Source: Streptomyces xantholiticus
GTDB taxonomy: Bacteria; Actinomycetota; Actinomycetes; Streptomycetales; Streptomycetaceae
Length of the DNA stretch: 64,000 bases
Direction: 5' to 3'
Assembly: GCF_014651015.1 (NCBI RefSeq)
Contig: NZ_BMWB01000007.1
Location: 202,262 to 266,261, forward strand
Every line of letters begins with the position of its first letter. Position 1 is the first letter of the stretch. Under the pieces are notes generated by a model. It did no database searches. It was given only the letters and a program-made list of their open reading frames with translations, and was not told the DNA's origin. The position numbers and the translations under genes are program-made. Below are positions 32,671 through 41,038 of this stretch, in pieces.

Positions 32671-34181
32671 ACGGCCGCGTCATCGCGAACCGTTACGAGC
32701 TGTCCGCGCTCATAGGGCAGGGCGGCATGGGCCAGGTCTGGACGGCGTACGACGGGCGCCTCGACCGCCGCGTCGCCGTCAAGCTGCTGCGCCCCGACCA
32801 CATGGCCGCCGCCACCGCCGCCGACGAGATGCGCCGCCGCTTCGTGCGCGAGTGCCGGGTGACGGCCCAGGTCAGCCACCCCGGGCTGGTCACGGTCCAC
32901 GACGCCGGCAGCGACGACGACGACCTGTACCTCGTGATGCAGTACGTCGAGGGCGCCGACCTCGCCGACCACCTCGCGGAGCACGACCCCTACCCGTGGG
33001 AGTGGGCCGTCAGCGTGGCCGCCCAGCTGTGCGCGGTGCTCGGCGCGGTCCACGCCGTGCCGATCGTCCACCGCGACCTCAAGCCGCGCAACGTGATGGT
33101 CAAACCCGACGGGACGGTCACCGTGCTGGACCTCGGAGTCGCCTCCGTCATCGACACGGACACCACCCGGCTCACCCACACCGGATCGCCCATCGGCAGC
33201 CCCGCCTACATGGCCCCCGAACAGGCGATGGGCGGTGCTGTCGGCCCTTACACCGACCTGTACGCCCTCGGCGTCCTGCTGCACGAACTCCTCAGCGGCA
33301 ACGTCCCCTTCGCGGGCTCCACCGCGCTCGGCGTCCTCCACCGCCATCTCTACGAGCCGCCGCTCCCGGTCCGGCAGCTGCGCCCCGAGGTCCCCGAGCC
33401 GCTGGAGGCCCTCGTCCTGCGCCTGCTCGCCAAGGATCCGGAGCACCGGCCGTCCGGCGCGCAGGAGGTGTACGAGGCGCTGGCGCCGCTGCTGCCCGCG
33501 CGCGGCGCCCCGGCCGGGCCGCTCGACCCGGCCCGCCCGTTCCTGCGTCCGCACGCGCCCTGGCCCGACCGGGTCTCCGCCGCCCCGCCCGCGCCGGTCG
33601 CACCCCCGGTCGCGGCGGAGCCCAAGCCGGACGTCGCCGCCGCCGTCGACGAGGTCAAGCGCCTGCTCGGCGAGGGGAGTATCACCCGGGCCGTGGACAT
33701 CCTCGGGGGCATCCTGCCGGCCGCGGCCGCGGAGCACGGCGAGCACTCGCCCGTCGTGCGCATCCTGCGCAAGCAGTACGCGGCGACCCTGATGGACGAC
33801 GGCCAGTACCGCCGCGCCCTGCCCGAATTGCGCCGCCTCGCGGACGACCGCACCGCGGAGGCCGGCCCGGCCGACCCGCAGTCGCTGCAGTTCCGCCACG
33901 ACGCGGCCCTCTGTCTGGAACAGCTCGGCCGGCCCGCCGCGGCGCTCGCCGAGTACCGCGCGGTCCTGCCGTACTACGAGAGCTCCGACCGCGACCGCGC
34001 GCTCCAGGTCCGCCACCGCATCGGCCATCTGCTGATCGCGGTCGGCGACCACACGGCGGCGCACCAGCAGTTCCAGTCACTGCTGTACGACGCGGAGCGC
34101 GCGTACGGCCCCTACCATCAGCTCCCCGCGGAACTGCGCCGCGCCCTGGAGCGCCAGCAGCAGTTCCGCACGGACAGATAG
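32667..34181 (+). CDS. Serine/threonine protein kinase with TPR-like C-terminus
   Basis: 504 residues from GTG 32667. The kinase domain (about 1-275) has the Gly loop LIGQGGMGQVW, Lys39 in VAVKLL, catalytic HRDLKPRNV (Asp137), and the metal motif as Asp155-Leu-Gly (DLG in place of DFG), then GSPIGSPAYMAPEQ. There is no transmembrane helix after the kinase domain, unlike PknB. The C-terminal ~180 residues form helical repeats (DDGQYRRALPELRRLADD; LEQLGRPAAALAEYRAVLPY; GDHTAAHQQFQSLLYDAERA) like TPRs, suitable for protein binding. The membrane protein encoded just upstream may recruit it. Confidence 0.93.
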   Translation: MNGRVIANRYELSALIGQGGMGQVWTAYDGRLDRRVAVKLLRPDHMAAATAADEMRRRFVRECRVTAQVSHPGLVTVHDAGSDDDDLYLVMQYVEGADLADHLAEHDPYPWEWAVSVAAQLCAVLGAVHAVPIVHRDLKPRNVMVKPDGTVTVLDLGVASVIDTDTTRLTHTGSPIGSPAYMAPEQAMGGAVGPYTDLYALGVLLHELLSGNVPFAGSTALGVLHRHLYEPPLPVRQLRPEVPEPLEALVLRLLAKDPEHRPSGAQEVYEALAPLLPARGAPAGPLDPARPFLRPHAPWPDRVSAAPPAPVAPPVAAEPKPDVAAAVDEVKRLLGEGSITRAVDILGGILPAAAAEHGEHSPVVRILRKQYAATLMDDGQYRRALPELRRLADDRTAEAGPADPQSLQFRHDAALCLEQLGRPAAALAEYRAVLPYYESSDRDRALQVRHRIGHLLIAVGDHTAAHQQFQSLLYDAERAYGPYHQLPAELRRALERQQQFRTDR

Positions 34182-34212
34182 AGGGGCCGAGGCCGAGGGT
34201 GACGCCGTGGGT

Positions 34213-35112
34213 TCAGTCCGCCCGCAGGAACGCCGAGGTGGACACCCGCCCCAGCATCCGCAGCCGGGAGCTGCCCTCGGCCAGGTGCTTGTCCAGCGCG
34301 TCCTGCACACCGGGCCACTTGTTGTCGCCGTAGTCGTCGAGGACCACGATCCCGCCGGGGGCGACGATCTCCTCGACCCATCCCAGGTCGGCCCGCACCC
34401 CGTCCTCGGAGTGGTCGCCGTCGACGATGATCACCCCGTACTTCCGGTCGGAGACGGCGGCCCGCACCTCGGCGTCGGAGGAGAAGCCCTGCTGGACCCG
34501 CGCGGTGTACGCGCCGGGGGAGCCGCCCAGCGCCAGGTTGGCCCGTACGACGTCCTCCCGCACCGGCGTGCCCGTCGGGTCGGCGGCCTGCACCGTGCCC
34601 GGCTGGAGCTGGGACCCGGCCAGCGGGTCGACGATCGTCAGATCGGGCTCGATGCCCGCCCGGTGCACCATGCGGACCAGCGCGGAGGCGAACAGCCCGT
34701 ACAGGGTGCCGATCTCCAGGATCGTGCCGTTCGGCGGGGACAGCAGCGGCACGGTGGCGAGCTTGCCGCAGATGTTGGACGTCGAACCCGCCAGCCGGCC
34801 CACGCCGAGCGCCTCCAGCGCGACGACCGTGCGGAAGGCGACGACGACGCTGCGGCGGGCGTGGTCGCTGCCGCTGACGTTCCGGATCTCCTTCACCAGC
34901 CGGTCGATCTCGTGGGCCGTCGGGGTCCGGTGGGTGCCTCTGCCGGTGCTGTCGAGCAGCAGCCCCACCGCGTGCTGCTGCCTCCGCATCTCGGCCACCT
35001 CCCGGCGCAGAGTGTCGAGATCGGGCTGCATTCCGCGTCTGACGCGCTGCTCGAGCACGGTCAGGGCGGGACGCAGGGCGCGCTTGGTCAGACGGTTGCG
35101 GAGAATGGGCAT
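34213..35112 (-). CDS. SAM-dependent methyltransferase (Methyltransf_24 type)
   Basis: 299 residues from ATG 35112 (MPILRNRLTKRALRPALTVL); the longer in-frame reading overlaps the next gene and is rejected. An N-terminal helical region with coiled-coil character (DLDTLRREVAEMRRQQHAVG) precedes the Rossmann core: PPNGTILEIGTLYGLFASAL is motif I, PDLTIVDPLAG motif II, YGVIIVDGDHSEDGVRADLG and IVAPGGIVVLDDYGDNKWPG the later motifs. VDGDHSYxxV-type enzymes modify sugars or lipids. Its neighbours are envelope glycosylation-type genes. Confidence 0.85.
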   Translation of the reverse strand: MPILRNRLTKRALRPALTVLEQRVRRGMQPDLDTLRREVAEMRRQQHAVGLLLDSTGRGTHRTPTAHEIDRLVKEIRNVSGSDHARRSVVVAFRTVVALEALGVGRLAGSTSNICGKLATVPLLSPPNGTILEIGTLYGLFASALVRMVHRAGIEPDLTIVDPLAGSQLQPGTVQAADPTGTPVREDVVRANLALGGSPGAYTARVQQGFSSDAEVRAAVSDRKYGVIIVDGDHSEDGVRADLGWVEEIVAPGGIVVLDDYGDNKWPGVQDALDKHLAEGSSRLRMLGRVSTSAFLRAD

Positions 35113-35161
35113 GCCCGGGAACGTACGCGTGAACAACGCCCACGCCCACCAAGCTCCAGTG

Positions 35162-37678
35162 CTAGGAAGATGAAGTCTTGGTGTCGCCGCGGCGACGGAA
35201 TCCGGAGCCCATCGCCCGGCCCAGCGGCACGGCGGCGAGCCCCAGCAGCCCCGCCACCGCGACGGCCGCCCCCGCGCGCAGCCCCGGTGGCCGGAAGGTG
35301 CACTCCACGGACGTCCGGCCGGCGTCCAGCGGGGTCGCCACCAGTCCCAGGTACGAGTCGGCGGGGCGACCGCCGCAGCTCCAGCCGGCGATCCGGGGCG
35401 CGGCCAGCACGGCGATTCCGCTTGTGCCCTCGGGCAGTTCCGCGCGTACGCCGTTGCCGGTGACGTCGACGGAGACCGCACCCGTGCGCTTCAGACCGGC
35501 GACGGCGGCGGACAGCCGGTCCCGGTCCAGGCAGCCGACCGCGTCGTGGGGAAGCGTTCCCCGCCGGACCGCGTGCAGTGACACGGTCACCGCAGTGCTG
35601 CCGCCGGCGCGGCCGACATGCGCCAGAGCGGCGCGACGGCTCGGCAGTTCGCCGCGGAAGTCGACCATCTCGCCCGAGCCGATGCGTGCGGTGCCGAACA
35701 GGTCGGGCGCCCACAGGAAGACCTCGCTGCCGGCCGGGCACTCGGCGGTCAGTGAGTAACGGCCGGGTGCCAGGCGATGGTCGGTGCGGTCCGCGCCGGG
35801 GACGGGCGCCCCGGTCCCGGTCCGCAGCCGGGCCCGGGGCACGGTGTAGACGGAGGCGCCGAGCAGCGTCTCCTGGTTGCGGTAGGGCGAGCGGCCGAGA
35901 CGTACGGAGGCGTCCGGGTGCGGTCGCAGGGTCACCAGCGGCGGTACGTCCTGCCGGGTCACCGTGGTGGGCCGGCTGTCCGGTCTGTTCCATCCCTGGT
36001 GCGGGTCGCGCGGAACGTGCACCCGCGCGCCCACGGAGAAGATCGCATCGGTGACCGGGTTGTCGAGGCTGTGCAGGGCGCGGCCGCCCGACGTCCAGCC
36101 GCTGCCGAGGGCGACGAAGGTGCGGGTCAGTACGTCGGGGGTGTGGCTGCTGTAGTAGGCGGCTCCCTGACCCCCCACCGTCATCGGGTCGTTGACGGTG
36201 GTCTGCTCCCGCCCCGGGTCCGTGCGGTACCGGGGCCAGCCGTCCGCGCTCGCCACGGCGTCGGCCTGCAACCGCTGGCGCTCGCCCCAGGGCGCGTAGT
36301 CGTCGAGCCGGTTCAGCCGCTGGCGGTCCGCATAGGCGGTCGTCGCCGCGGCCTGGCCGGCCTGCGCGCCGATCAGCAGCACGGCGGCGAGCACCGCGAA
36401 CCGCCTGCCGCGCCGGGCCAGTATCAGCCCGCCCGCCACGGCCGCGAGTCCGGCCAGGAACAGCGGATACGTCCACCCGGTGATCAAGGAGCTCCACGTC
36501 GTCGTGGCCGCGCCGGCGAGGAGCACCGCCCCGCCTCCGAGCAGCGCGCGGCGGTCCGGCCAGGCGTGCGCGACCGCGGTCCAGGCCGCGACCACGATGA
36601 CTCCGGCCAGCACGAAGGTCTGCCGGTAGGGGCTGCCGTTGGGTGTCGCGAACGCGTGCCAGAGCAGATGGGTCGGCCCCCACTGCAGCGACAGCGCCAC
36701 CGCCGCAACCAGCCCCGCCCAGCCCCACCTCTCGCGTCCCGGCACCGCCCGGTGGAAGGCGAGAGCGCAGGCCAGCAGCAGCGTCCCGGTCCCGAGGAAC
36801 AGCGCCGGGGTGAAGAAGCTGTATGTGGCCGGCAGCATGCGGGCGAAGACGTCGGACCACGCGGCCGGTCCGAACTCCCGCTTCCAGCCCGGGTAGGCGT
36901 GCCTCGTGCCGAGGAACACCGGGAGGAGGACCGGCGCGGCCAGCGCGATGCCGAGCAGCACGGTCCGCACCGCACGCAGCAGCGCCCGTATCCGCTCCCG
37001 CCGTTCCGCGTCCTCGAGCAGCAGCCGCAGTACGAGGACGAGCGCCGCGCCCAGGGTGGCCATGTACGCGGTGTAGAAGTTGGCGATCCAGGCGAGGGCC
37101 ACCAGCACCGGACCGAGCACCGGACGCCGGCCGGTGCGTGCCCACTCGCCCGCCAGGCACAGCACCGGGAAGGCGATCAGCCCGTCCATCCACATCGGGT
37201 TGTACACCGCCTCTGCGACCGACCAGCCGCACAGGGCGTACGAGGCGCCGAGCACGGCCGCCGCCCATCTTCGGTCCGCGCCCCGGCGCAGCGCGGTGAG
37301 CAGCCAGGTCATCGCGGCGGCGGCAGCCGCCATCTTGACCAGCGTGACCACGTAAACGGCCAGGTCCGTCTCGTCCCGCGGGAAGAGCGCGACGAGCACC
37401 GAGAACGGGCTCGTGAGGTAGGTGCCGAGGTCCGGCAGGAAGCTCGTGCCGTACCCGGACTGCCAGTTGAGGAGCACTCCGCCGTCCGCCCGTCCGTGCA
37501 GCAGGTCCCACAGCCGGGTGTGGAACGGGACGAACTGGTTGCCGAGGTCGTTCACATTGCGCGTGTGCGGGCCGAAGGGGAAGCTACGGGCGACGGCGTC
37601 GCCGGTGCACACGGTCCCGACGGTGATCAGCGCGGCGAGCGCGGCGGCACGGCCGCGCGCGGATTGCAGAGTCCACAT
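35162..37678 (-). CDS. YfhO-family multi-pass membrane protein
   Basis: 838 residues with about 12 helices in the first two thirds, then a large periplasmic-side beta-rich region. The N-terminal loop VNDLGNQFVPFHTRLWDLLH, then NWQSGYGTSFLPDLGTYLTS, is the conserved first loop of YfhO/GT-C-like proteins. These assist glycosylation of envelope polymers such as teichoic acids using lipid-linked sugars. The GT2 and GtrA genes that follow on the opposite strand would supply the undecaprenyl-phosphate sugar and its flipping. Confidence 0.88.
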   Translation of the reverse strand: MWTLQSARGRAAALAALITVGTVCTGDAVARSFPFGPHTRNVNDLGNQFVPFHTRLWDLLHGRADGGVLLNWQSGYGTSFLPDLGTYLTSPFSVLVALFPRDETDLAVYVVTLVKMAAAAAAMTWLLTALRRGADRRWAAAVLGASYALCGWSVAEAVYNPMWMDGLIAFPVLCLAGEWARTGRRPVLGPVLVALAWIANFYTAYMATLGAALVLVLRLLLEDAERRERIRALLRAVRTVLLGIALAAPVLLPVFLGTRHAYPGWKREFGPAAWSDVFARMLPATYSFFTPALFLGTGTLLLACALAFHRAVPGRERWGWAGLVAAVALSLQWGPTHLLWHAFATPNGSPYRQTFVLAGVIVVAAWTAVAHAWPDRRALLGGGAVLLAGAATTTWSSLITGWTYPLFLAGLAAVAGGLILARRGRRFAVLAAVLLIGAQAGQAAATTAYADRQRLNRLDDYAPWGERQRLQADAVASADGWPRYRTDPGREQTTVNDPMTVGGQGAAYYSSHTPDVLTRTFVALGSGWTSGGRALHSLDNPVTDAIFSVGARVHVPRDPHQGWNRPDSRPTTVTRQDVPPLVTLRPHPDASVRLGRSPYRNQETLLGASVYTVPRARLRTGTGAPVPGADRTDHRLAPGRYSLTAECPAGSEVFLWAPDLFGTARIGSGEMVDFRGELPSRRAALAHVGRAGGSTAVTVSLHAVRRGTLPHDAVGCLDRDRLSAAVAGLKRTGAVSVDVTGNGVRAELPEGTSGIAVLAAPRIAGWSCGGRPADSYLGLVATPLDAGRTSVECTFRPPGLRAGAAVAVAGLLGLAAVPLGRAMGSGFRRRGDTKTSSS

Positions 37679-37802
37679 GATGGTTCGAATATGGCAGCGA
37701 GTGTCGCCAAATCACGCCACCCACACTTCAGTTCACCTGACGGTCCCCTGATTGTCATGTGATGAATCCGTCGGATACACGCGGCTCCGTTGTTGTTCTC
37801 CT

Positions 37803-38780
37803 GTGCTGATCTCGATAGTTGTTCCGTGCTTCAACGAAGAGGAGATCATCGGCCGCTTCCATGAACACGTGACCGCGGAACTCGCTCTTCTCGGGGAAGA
37901 ATTCGAGCTGGTCTATGTGGACGACGGAAGCTCGGACCGGACCCTCCCCCTCCTGAGGGAGATCGCCGCTGCCGACTCCCGTACGCGCTACGTCTCCTTC
38001 AGCCGTAACTTCGGCAAGGAGGCGGCGATGCTCGCCGGTCTCCGGCACGCCGGAGGCGACGCCGTCGTCATCATGGACGCGGACCTCCAGCATCCGCCGG
38101 AGCTGGTCCGGCGCATGCTCCAGCTGCACCAGGAGGGATTCGACCAGGTCATCGCCAAGCGCACCCGCAAGGGCGACCGGGTCACCCGCACCGTCACCGC
38201 GCGCGCCTACTACTGGCTGATCAACCGGCTCGTCGACGTCGAGCTGGTGGACGGCGTCGGGGACTTCCGGCTGCTCTCGCGCCGCACGGTCGACGCCGTC
38301 CTGGAACTGAGCGAGTACAACCGGTTCTCCAAGGGCATCTTCGCCTGGGTGGGATTCCGCACGACGACATTCGAGTACGAGAATGCGGTGCGCGAGCAGG
38401 GCCGTTCCAAATGGAGTTTCGGGAAGCTGCTCAACTACGGTCTCGACGGCCTGTTGTCCTTCAACAACAAACCGCTGAGGGCCGCGATCTATCTCGGAAT
38501 GCTGCTTCTCGCGGTCGCCATGGTGTACGCGGCCTGGATCGTCGGCGTCGCCCTGGTGAACGGCGTGGACACCCCCGGGTATGTCACCCTACTCGTGGCG
38601 GTCATCGCGCTCGCCGGTGTACAGATGCTGATGCTGGGAGTGGTCGGCGAGTACGTCGGCCGCATCTATTACGAGGTGAAGCGGCGGCCGCACTTCCTGG
38701 TGAAGGCGACCAACGCCGGCCTTCCCCGAAAGGACGACGACGAGCGGAACAGGCGCGCGGGGGAACTGGTAGGGAAATGA
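37803..38780 (+). CDS. GT2 glycosyltransferase, polyprenyl-phosphate sugar synthase type (GtrB-like)
   Basis: About 325 residues from GTG 37803 (VLISIVVPCFNEEEIIGRFH); an in-frame TTG at 37752 would add 17 residues and neither start has a strong ribosome site. GT-A motifs: YVDDGSSDRTL, SFSRNFGKEAAMLAG, IMDADLQHPPELV (DxD) and GVGDFRLLSRRTVDAVLELS. Two C-terminal helices (AAIYLGMLLLAVAMVYAAWI and a second after VNGVDTPGYV) anchor it. This layout is that of DPM1/GtrB enzymes that load a sugar on undecaprenyl phosphate. Coupled to gtrA by ATGA. Confidence 0.92.
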   Translation: MLISIVVPCFNEEEIIGRFHEHVTAELALLGEEFELVYVDDGSSDRTLPLLREIAAADSRTRYVSFSRNFGKEAAMLAGLRHAGGDAVVIMDADLQHPPELVRRMLQLHQEGFDQVIAKRTRKGDRVTRTVTARAYYWLINRLVDVELVDGVGDFRLLSRRTVDAVLELSEYNRFSKGIFAWVGFRTTTFEYENAVREQGRSKWSFGKLLNYGLDGLLSFNNKPLRAAIYLGMLLLAVAMVYAAWIVGVALVNGVDTPGYVTLLVAVIALAGVQMLMLGVVGEYVGRIYYEVKRRPHFLVKATNAGLPRKDDDERNRRAGELVGK

Positions 38781-39196
38781 CGGTACGCGGCCAGATCGTC
38801 AGGTTCGCCCTGGTCGGCGTCGTGAACACCGGGACGTACTACGGCCTGTACCTGGCGCTGCTGACCGTGCTGCCGTACGTGGCGGCGCATGTCGTCGCCT
38901 TCCTGCTCAGCATGGTCGGGTCGTTCTTCCTGACCTCGTACTTCACGTACCGCACCCGGCCCACATGGCGGAAGTTCCTGCTGTTCCCGCTGACCAACGC
39001 GGCGAACTTCGTGGTCACCACGAGCGGGGTCTATCTGCTGGTGGACGTGTTCCGCTTCGAGCGCACGTACGCGCCGCTGATCGCGGCGGCCGCGGCGATC
39101 CCGATCACGTTCGCGGTTTCCCGCGTGATCATGCTCGGCCCGGAGCGCCGCTCGGTGGAGCCCGCGCCGGAGGAGGAGCGGGCCCCGGCCCGCTGA
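38777..39196 (+). CDS. GtrA-family membrane protein
   Basis: 139 residues with four helices, beginning MTVRGQIVRFALVGVVNTGT and including SMVGSFFLTSYFTYRTRPTW, the GtrA pattern. GtrA proteins are thought to flip polyprenyl-linked sugars made by the GtrB-like enzyme encoded upstream, overlapping by four bases. Acidic, Pro-rich C-terminal tail. Confidence 0.92.
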   Translation: MTVRGQIVRFALVGVVNTGTYYGLYLALLTVLPYVAAHVVAFLLSMVGSFFLTSYFTYRTRPTWRKFLLFPLTNAANFVVTTSGVYLLVDVFRFERTYAPLIAAAAAIPITFAVSRVIMLGPERRSVEPAPEEERAPAR

Positions 39197-39372
39197 GTGG
39201 CCCCGGAAGAAGACCGAACCCGCACGATGACGGCGCGGTCGTCTCGTCGCCGCACCCCAAGGGCCGACGAATCGTTTGGCGAATCAGTGGCCCGCGCCAC
39301 TGAAGCTGCCTAACATCGATCACCGCAAGGCTTTGTGCACCGATGCACAATCTCGGCCCCCGGGAGGCTCCT

Positions 39373-40023
39373 TTGCACCGCCGTCGTCGCACCGCGCTCA
39401 CCGTCTCCGCCGCTCTCTTCGCCGCCGTGCCCCTCCTCGCCGCCTGCGGCAACGAGGCCCACCCGGGTGCAGCCGCCGTCATCGGCGGGGAGCGGATCGA
39501 GGTCGCCGCCGTCCAGGCGAAGGTCCGGGACGTCCGCGACGCGCAGCAGGCTTCGCCGCAGTCCGCCCAGCTGATCAAGGACACCGGGCAGCTCGGCCGC
39601 GCCAAGCTGTACGACCTGATCGTCGACCGAGTCGTGCAGCGTGCCGCCGACGACGCAGGGGTGAGCGTCAGCCGCAAGGAGATCCAGGACGAGCGCGACA
39701 CGCTCACCAAGCAGTCCGGCGGCGAGGAGCAGCTCGCCGCGATGTATCTGCAGCAGCGCGGCGTCGCCCCTGGTCAGCTCGACGACGCCGTGCGCCGCGA
39801 CATCCTGGTCGGCAAGATCGCCACGGCCATCGGCGCCACCAACAGCCCGCGGGGCCAGCAGCAGCTGAACGAGACGTTCACCGCCGCGGCGAAGTCCCTG
39901 GACATCGATGTGAACCCGCGCTACGGCGCCTGGGACGACACGAAGCTCGAGCTCGGCACGTACAAGGCGCCCTGGATCACCCAGGTCTCCCAGGTCACGG
40001 AGCCCGTCGAGGCAGGCGCGTAA
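39373..40023 (+). CDS. SurA N-terminal-domain lipoprotein
   Basis: 216 residues from TTG 39373, chosen because GGGAGG lies 6 bases upstream; an in-frame ATG at 39343 lacks such a site. A basic start (HRRRRTALTVSAALFAA) leads to the lipobox VPLLAACG. The mature part (VIGGERIEVAAVQAKVRDVR ... VQRAADDAGVSVSRKEIQDE ... GVAPGQLDDAVRRDILVGKI) matches the SurA/PrsA chaperone N-domain without an obvious PPIase domain. Probably a surface-anchored chaperone for exported proteins. Transcribed ahead of mazG with a 22-base gap. Confidence 0.88.
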   Translation: MHRRRRTALTVSAALFAAVPLLAACGNEAHPGAAAVIGGERIEVAAVQAKVRDVRDAQQASPQSAQLIKDTGQLGRAKLYDLIVDRVVQRAADDAGVSVSRKEIQDERDTLTKQSGGEEQLAAMYLQQRGVAPGQLDDAVRRDILVGKIATAIGATNSPRGQQQLNETFTAAAKSLDIDVNPRYGAWDDTKLELGTYKAPWITQVSQVTEPVEAGA

Positions 40024-40045
40024 CCGCGAGCGGTAGGTTCGGGGT

Positions 40046-41038
40046 GTGACCACAGAAGCACCCGCCGCCGGCCGTATCGTCCTGCTCACCGCCAGCCACC
40101 GTGTCGCGCCCGGACTGCTGTCCTGGCCCGCCTGGCAGACGCTGCACGCCGCGGACCGGGTGCTGTGCGCCGACGCGGCGCACCGGCAGCTGTCCTACCT
40201 GCGCGAGGCGGGCATCACCGTGGAGCACGCCGCGCCGGCCGCGCAGGAGCTCGTCGACTACTGCTCGGCGGGCGGCCGAACGGTCGTCCTCCTGGCCTCC
40301 GGCGAGGGCGACACGGCGCTCACCGACGGCCTGGCCCGCCTCGGCGGCTCCGGCCGGGTGCGGATGCCGGACCTGGAGCTGCTCCCCGGCGCCTACGACC
40401 TGCCGGGCGCGCGGCTGCTGGACCTCGTCGAGGTCATGGACCGGATCCGCCGCGAGTGCCCCTGGTCGTCGCAGCAGACCCACAAGGGGCTGGCCAAGTA
40501 CGGCATCGAGGAGGCGTACGAGCTCGTCGAGGCCATCGAGGACGGCGACCGGGAGGAGCTGCGCGAGGAGCTCGGGGACGTGCTGCTCCAGGTCGTCTTC
40601 CACGCGCGCATCGCAGAGGAGGACGCGGAAGAGCCGTTCTCGGTCGACGACGTCGCGGCCACGATCGTCGAGAAGCTGATCCACCGGCACCCGCATGTCT
40701 TCGGTGAGGAGACGGCCTCGACGCCCGAGGAGGTCAAGGCGCACTGGCTGCGCACCAAGGCGGTCGAGAAGCAGCGCGAGTCGGTGACCGACGGTGTCCC
40801 GCTCGGCCAGCCGGGCCTCGCGCTGGCGGCGAAGCTGGCGTCCCGCGTCCGTACGGCCGGTCTCGGTGTGGAGCTCCCCGCCGGCCAGGGCATCGGCTAC
40901 GAGCTGCTGGCGCTCGCCGTCCGCGCAGAGGCGGACGGCGTCGACCCGGAGGCGGCGCTGCGGGCCGCGGCCCGCGCGTACCGGGACGCGATCCGGGCGG
41001 CGGAGCAGGGCGGCGCGGCCGGTAACGTCGAGGGGTGA
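40046..41038 (+). CDS. mazG: Nucleoside triphosphate pyrophosphohydrolase MazG
   Basis: 330 residues from GTG. The N-terminal ~115 residues look like a degenerate tetrapyrrole-methylase-like domain (IVLLTASHRVAPGLLSWPAW). The MazG domain follows: LVEVMDRIRRECPWSSQQTH, EEAYELVEAIEDGD, ELGDVLLQVVFHARIAEE, with the EExxE and ExxD metal motifs, then KLIHRHPHVFGEE. It removes non-canonical or excess NTPs and may modulate (p)ppGpp. It overlaps the P450 gene by four bases. Confidence 0.94.
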   Translation: MTTEAPAAGRIVLLTASHRVAPGLLSWPAWQTLHAADRVLCADAAHRQLSYLREAGITVEHAAPAAQELVDYCSAGGRTVVLLASGEGDTALTDGLARLGGSGRVRMPDLELLPGAYDLPGARLLDLVEVMDRIRRECPWSSQQTHKGLAKYGIEEAYELVEAIEDGDREELREELGDVLLQVVFHARIAEEDAEEPFSVDDVAATIVEKLIHRHPHVFGEETASTPEEVKAHWLRTKAVEKQRESVTDGVPLGQPGLALAAKLASRVRTAGLGVELPAGQGIGYELLALAVRAEADGVDPEAALRAAARAYRDAIRAAEQGGAAGNVEG

